IMG/VR virus record: IMGVR_UViG_3300031775_000018
Coordinates: 1 to 31,754 of that record
DNA from: a virus
Length of the DNA stretch: 31,754 nt
Reading direction: 5' to 3' (one strand)
Shown here: one piece after another, positions 30,834 through 31,754 of the stretch
How the letters are laid out: the number at the start of each line of letters is the position of its first letter
Position numbering within the stretch: position 1 is the stretch's first letter
Notes under the pieces: generated by a model
What the model was told of the DNA's origin: nothing
The model's database searches: none
Seen by the model: the letters and a program-made list of their open reading frames with translations, nothing else
Position numbers and translations under genes: made by a program

Positions 30834-31754
30834 TTAGATTCTCTTAGCAAGTTCGCTGACATATGCTGCCATTGACTCACTAACAGTTTCAACTTTTGCA
30901 TCAGGTGCAGACTCTTCAGAAGAAATCTCTTCCTTCGTTTCTACCTTCGGTGCCCCGAAGTATGATTCTTTAATCTGAACCAGTTTTTCACGGTACGACT
31001 CTTCGGTTTTGAATTCAACGGCTTCAGCAAGTGAGGTGAACTTATCCTTTTGGACTTCGCTTTCGAGTCCTCTAGCTAGTTCATTCAAGATCTCATTTTT
31101 ACGATAGGTACCTACTACCTCGTGAAGTTCGATGTTCTTCTGGACCTGCTCGTTAAGTCGGCCTTCCATTTCATCAAGTTTCTCGCTCATCTGAGCAGCA
31201 ACGTCCAATTTTTCATCAGGTACGTTGATGTTGCTCTCGATAAACAATTTCTTTAGCCCTTCCATGAATGCTTCTGTGACTTCAGCACGGAGACCTTGCT
31301 CAACGGCAAGTTCATTCTCCTTGAGCCACTCCTCTGCAGCATATGAAAGGAAATTCTCTACGCGACCAGCAAATTCTTCCTTGATGGAGTCAATCTCCTC
31401 AACGAATTTACCAGCAGCTTGTTCCTTAAGTGCATCGACTTTTGTTGCCACCCTTGCGGTTACAGCAGCTTCAAAAACTGTCTTAGCTTTCTCTTGGAAT
31501 TCTTCTGATAGGTCAGCACCTGCTAGTACAGCAGTAATGTCCTCTTTGACCTCATCTGTAGACTCAACCTTTGCAGGTTCTTCAGCAATTACCTCACCTT
31601 CAGTCTCTACATCATCAAAGATCTTAGCGGAAAGAGCACCAGGCATCTTAGAAGAAGCACCAGATGGCTTCATCTTAAGTGTCTTGTCTTTTTCTACTGC
31701 TACAGGAGCAGCGGCTCTCTTGCCAACGTTAGCATCCCCTTCGGGCTTGTCCTT
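30834..31754 (-). CDS. 22: Prohead core scaffold protein gp22 (5' partial)
   Basis: The frame is open to the window edge, 306 codons in view, with the true start outside. Residues are highly charged and mostly helical with long coiled-coil segments (LDVAAQMSEKLDEMEGRLNEQ, VQKNIELHEVVGTYRK), and it ends MAAYVSELAKRI. Position directly before gene 23, composition and this C-terminal form identify the scaffold that shapes the prohead and is degraded at maturation. An internal ATG at 31673 is not the start, because in-frame coding (Lys/Ala-rich) continues upstream of it. Confidence 0.9.
   Translation of the reverse strand, partial: KDKPEGDANVGKRAAAPVAVEKDKTLKMKPSGASSKMPGALSAKIFDDVETEGEVIAEEPAKVESTDEVKEDITAVLAGADLSEEFQEKAKTVFEAAVTARVATKVDALKEQAAGKFVEEIDSIKEEFAGRVENFLSYAAEEWLKENELAVEQGLRAEVTEAFMEGLKKLFIESNINVPDEKLDVAAQMSEKLDEMEGRLNEQVQKNIELHEVVGTYRKNEILNELARGLESEVQKDKFTSLAEAVEFKTEESYREKLVQIKESYFGAPKVETKEEISSEESAPDAKVETVSESMAAYVSELAKRI

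Noticed and set aside
30803-30901. Upstream extension of gene 23 to 30901
   Set aside because: The added residues overlap the gp22 C terminus in another frame and do not resemble gp23, whose standard start MFNTETLQEKW is at 30802.
1-31754. tRNA genes, CRISPR arrays, insertion sequences, integrase or attachment sites
   Set aside because: No gap is long enough for a tRNA with its cloverleaf arms visible, no direct repeat array was found, and no transposase or integrase motif is coded.

Overview
This window is a stretch of a T4-like marine myovirus genome, most probably a cyanophage infecting Prochlorococcus or Synechococcus. Every supported gene lies on the minus strand, so transcription runs from high to low coordinates. 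Genes are packed with 1-56 nt overlaps and no gap exceeds about 120 nt. The T4 assignment rests on recognisable 22, 23, uvsY, uvsW, 55, 47, 46, 45, 44, 62, regA, 43, uvsX and 41 proteins in T4-like order. The cyanophage assignment rests on a cobS-like MoxR ATPase, a short MazG, an Hsp20, many 2-oxoglutarate/Fe(II) oxygenase-like genes and a DUF3110-like protein (a cyanobacterial family) set between genes 47 and 46. No tRNA, CRISPR array, insertion sequence or integrase was seen.

Layout in the direction of transcription. 31754-28447: head and tail genes (scaffold gp22, 5'-truncated; major capsid gp23 with a UUCG terminator; two small proteins; a gp19-like tail-tube-fold protein). 28445-25160: a TauD-like oxygenase, recombination genes uvsY and uvsW, and a small conserved-domain protein. 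25052-21572: late sigma factor gp55 with its own sigma70-type promoter, then gp47, the DUF3110-like protein and gp46. 21544-17380: a 62-aa ORF behind a T4-type late promoter, a CobT-like protein (HEVGH peptidase motif, acidic linker, VWA domain), an oxygenase and the CobS-like MoxR ATPase. 17387-10139: a DUF3310-like protein, clamp gp45, clamp-loader gp44 and gp62, RegA, Hsp20 and three related small proteins, with oxygenase genes and a Dam methylase interleaved. 10142-4721: DNA polymerase gp43, UvsX, an oxygenase, helicase gp41. 4721-1: a small ORF, MazG, a 56-aa ORF, an oxygenase, and a coupled trio made of an unknown 496-aa protein, a ligase-like protein with a KWDG motif, and an HxGH-type nucleotidyltransferase; then the start of one more gene behind a late promoter.

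The core genes form the replisome (41, 43, 44/62, 45), the recombination machinery (uvsX, uvsY, uvsW, 46/47) and the late-transcription switch (55, which in T4 works with 45). Three sigma70-like promoters (before mazG, before the small-domain genes upstream of 43, and before 55) and two good late TATAAATA boxes, plus weaker variants, suggest how expression is staged.

The best candidates for an under-described system are (a) the CobS/CobT-like MoxR-VWA pair, which flanks an oxygenase gene, lacks any visible CobN, and carries the same regulatory module upstream of both members; (b) the coupled trio at 110-3350 with two different nucleotidyl-transfer chemistries; and (c) seven oxygenase-like genes placed at the junctions between conserved core genes. 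Functions for these are inferred from motifs read by eye, not from searches.
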